Assembly (NCBI GenBank): GCA_036362985.1
Contig: JAYGXS010000001.1
Location: forward strand, 38,869,572-38,933,571
Reading direction: 5' to 3'
DNA from: Ligula intestinalis
Lineage: Eukaryota > Platyhelminthes > Cestoda > Diphyllobothriidea > Diphyllobothriidae
DNA: 64,000 bases
The notes under the pieces were generated by a model that saw only the letters and a program-made list of their open reading frames with translations, was not told where the DNA came from and searched no databases. The position numbers and the translations under genes are program-made. Within the stretch, counting starts at the first letter, position 1, and each line of letters opens with the position of its first letter. Positions 63,195 to 64,000 of the stretch are shown here, piece after piece.

Positions 63195-63365
63195 TTACAT
63201 GAGTTCGGTTGCGACAAACTCCAACTCAGATAAGGGTCCCTTATCTGCGCATGTCTCCGACTTTCCTACGATTACCTATTATTAAGGATTCTTGGCAGAA
63301 CCCGAAACGTCAGGAAAACAAAACTCTTGTTCCAGTGATCACATCTTCTTCTAAACTCCAACTCC
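63195..63365 (+). mobile_element. PLE 3' end, first-family copy
   Basis: TTATCTGCGCATGTCTCCGA, then GATTACCTATTATTAAGGAT and TCCAGTGATCACATCTTCTT match the arms of the 4.05-6.18-kb element. Confidence 0.72.
63272..63317 (+). ncRNA. Decayed hammerhead-like motif
   Basis: CCTATTATTAAGGATTCTTG, then GCAGAACCCGAAACGTCAGG and AAAACAAA. The GAAA and GTC boxes are intact; box 1 and stem II are damaged. Confidence 0.42.
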
Positions 63366-63912
63366 TTGCTAGCTTCTTCAAATACAAGGTTTCCACAAGC
63401 ATTATCAATTAACAGTCTACACTCCCCTTCCAAGGGTTGCAGCTTACGCTTCGCCGTTTACTTCGGAGGACTTGAGATTCACTAGAATTGCTGAAAAGTA
63501 GACAACTGCAGGGATGGGCGTAGGTGTATCAGTCCTCCGCGGATGCTCTCTCGCTTCACGGGACTGACTTCTAAGCGAAAGGGAGGTGCTAATCGCAGTG
63601 CTATTCTCACATACTTGATGCCGCGAGCTGTCGTCTCCCAGCGGCCTCTAGGTCATGGTGTGTGTGTGTACTTTTGGCAAGCCTAGTATCTACACAACAA
63701 GTTCTTCGGGATTTTTGTAAAAAAACGTATCAAGTCTTAAAAGGCAGCATGGCCGGTGCCCTGCCAGTTGCGATCAGCTGTGCTCCCGACCAAGAGGGAG
63801 GATAGCTACCTACTCTCGCTCAACCAAGCCGAAAAGGTCGTCAGCGCAGGCGTCCTGAAAGATGCACGCGCGCGCCCGCCCGCAGGCGCTGGCGCATCCA
63901 GGGTCGCACGGC

Positions 63913-63930
63913 GGGGGGGGGGGGGGGGGG
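63913..63930. repeat. Poly-G run
   Basis: 18 consecutive G in a GC-rich end region (CGCGCGCCCGCCCGCAGGCG) that resembles 58900-59060. Confidence 0.85.
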
Positions 63931-64000
63931 AAGGGCACCCGCACGGGGCGCGGGTGTGTGCGTCGTATAAACGAGGCACGTCATCATGCGGCCGGTCACG

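Noticed and set aside
1..64000. CRISPR array, bacterial operon or phage
   Set aside because: No regularly spaced direct repeats, ribosome-binding sites or operon-like gene packing; split genes and LINE/PLE elements are eukaryotic.

Overview
The window reads as nuclear DNA of a flatworm, most likely a tapeworm with a large repeat-rich genome (Spirometra/Diphyllobothrium-like). That placement is inference. It rests on the split-gene structure, the dense Penelope-like elements (PLEs) with minimal hammerhead ribozymes, RTE and CR1-like LINEs, and the low coding density. There are no bacterial operons. A 400-base run of N (29984-30383) marks an assembly gap.

Two split genes can be reconstructed exon by exon with matching splice phases, and they converge. 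(1) On the plus strand, five exons between 1299 and 3917 form the 3' part of a protein I do not recognise (164 residues visible, two introns of 46 and 43 nt). (2) On the minus strand, eleven exons between 61874 and 12916 encode most of a Son of sevenless (SOS) Ras exchange factor: end of the DH domain, PH domain, REM domain, CDC25 catalytic domain and a proline-rich tail with SH3-binding motifs. The eleven exons sum to 4281 nt, an exact multiple of three, with every junction in phase. The 5' end (histone fold and most of DH) lies beyond the right edge.

Nearly everything else is intronic or intergenic repeat. From left to right: three PLE ends in tandem (0.3-1.0 kb); a PLE with RT and GIY-YIG endonuclease flanked by about 208-bp inverted repeats (4.05-6.18 kb); an intergenic region with a decayed LINE tail (11.6 kb); PLE endonuclease fragments (16.1, 25.6-26.1, 40.0, 51.5-53.2 kb); an RTE LINE ending 8 bp outside an SOS exon (26.45-27.7 kb) and a second RTE tail with a nested pogo/Tigger-like MITE (57.0-58.25 kb); a CR1-like LINE family with an N-terminal 2A-like peptide and a PHD finger (long copy 42.69-46.03 kb, copies lacking RT at 31.98-34.41 and 18.88-19.42 kb); and short derivatives made of the same LINE's head joined to its tail (31.55, 35.4, 35.66, 37.74, 41.28 kb). 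Several of these derivatives sit inside a larger composite repeat that also occurs without them.

The strongest unusual signals are: many minimal hammerhead motifs of several sequence families, each a few bases upstream of an AATAAA hexamer; the recurring inverted (head-to-head) arrangement of PLE ends; the 2A-bearing LINE with its graded series of internal deletions; and a tapeworm-type SOS with a long low-complexity insertion in its catalytic domain.
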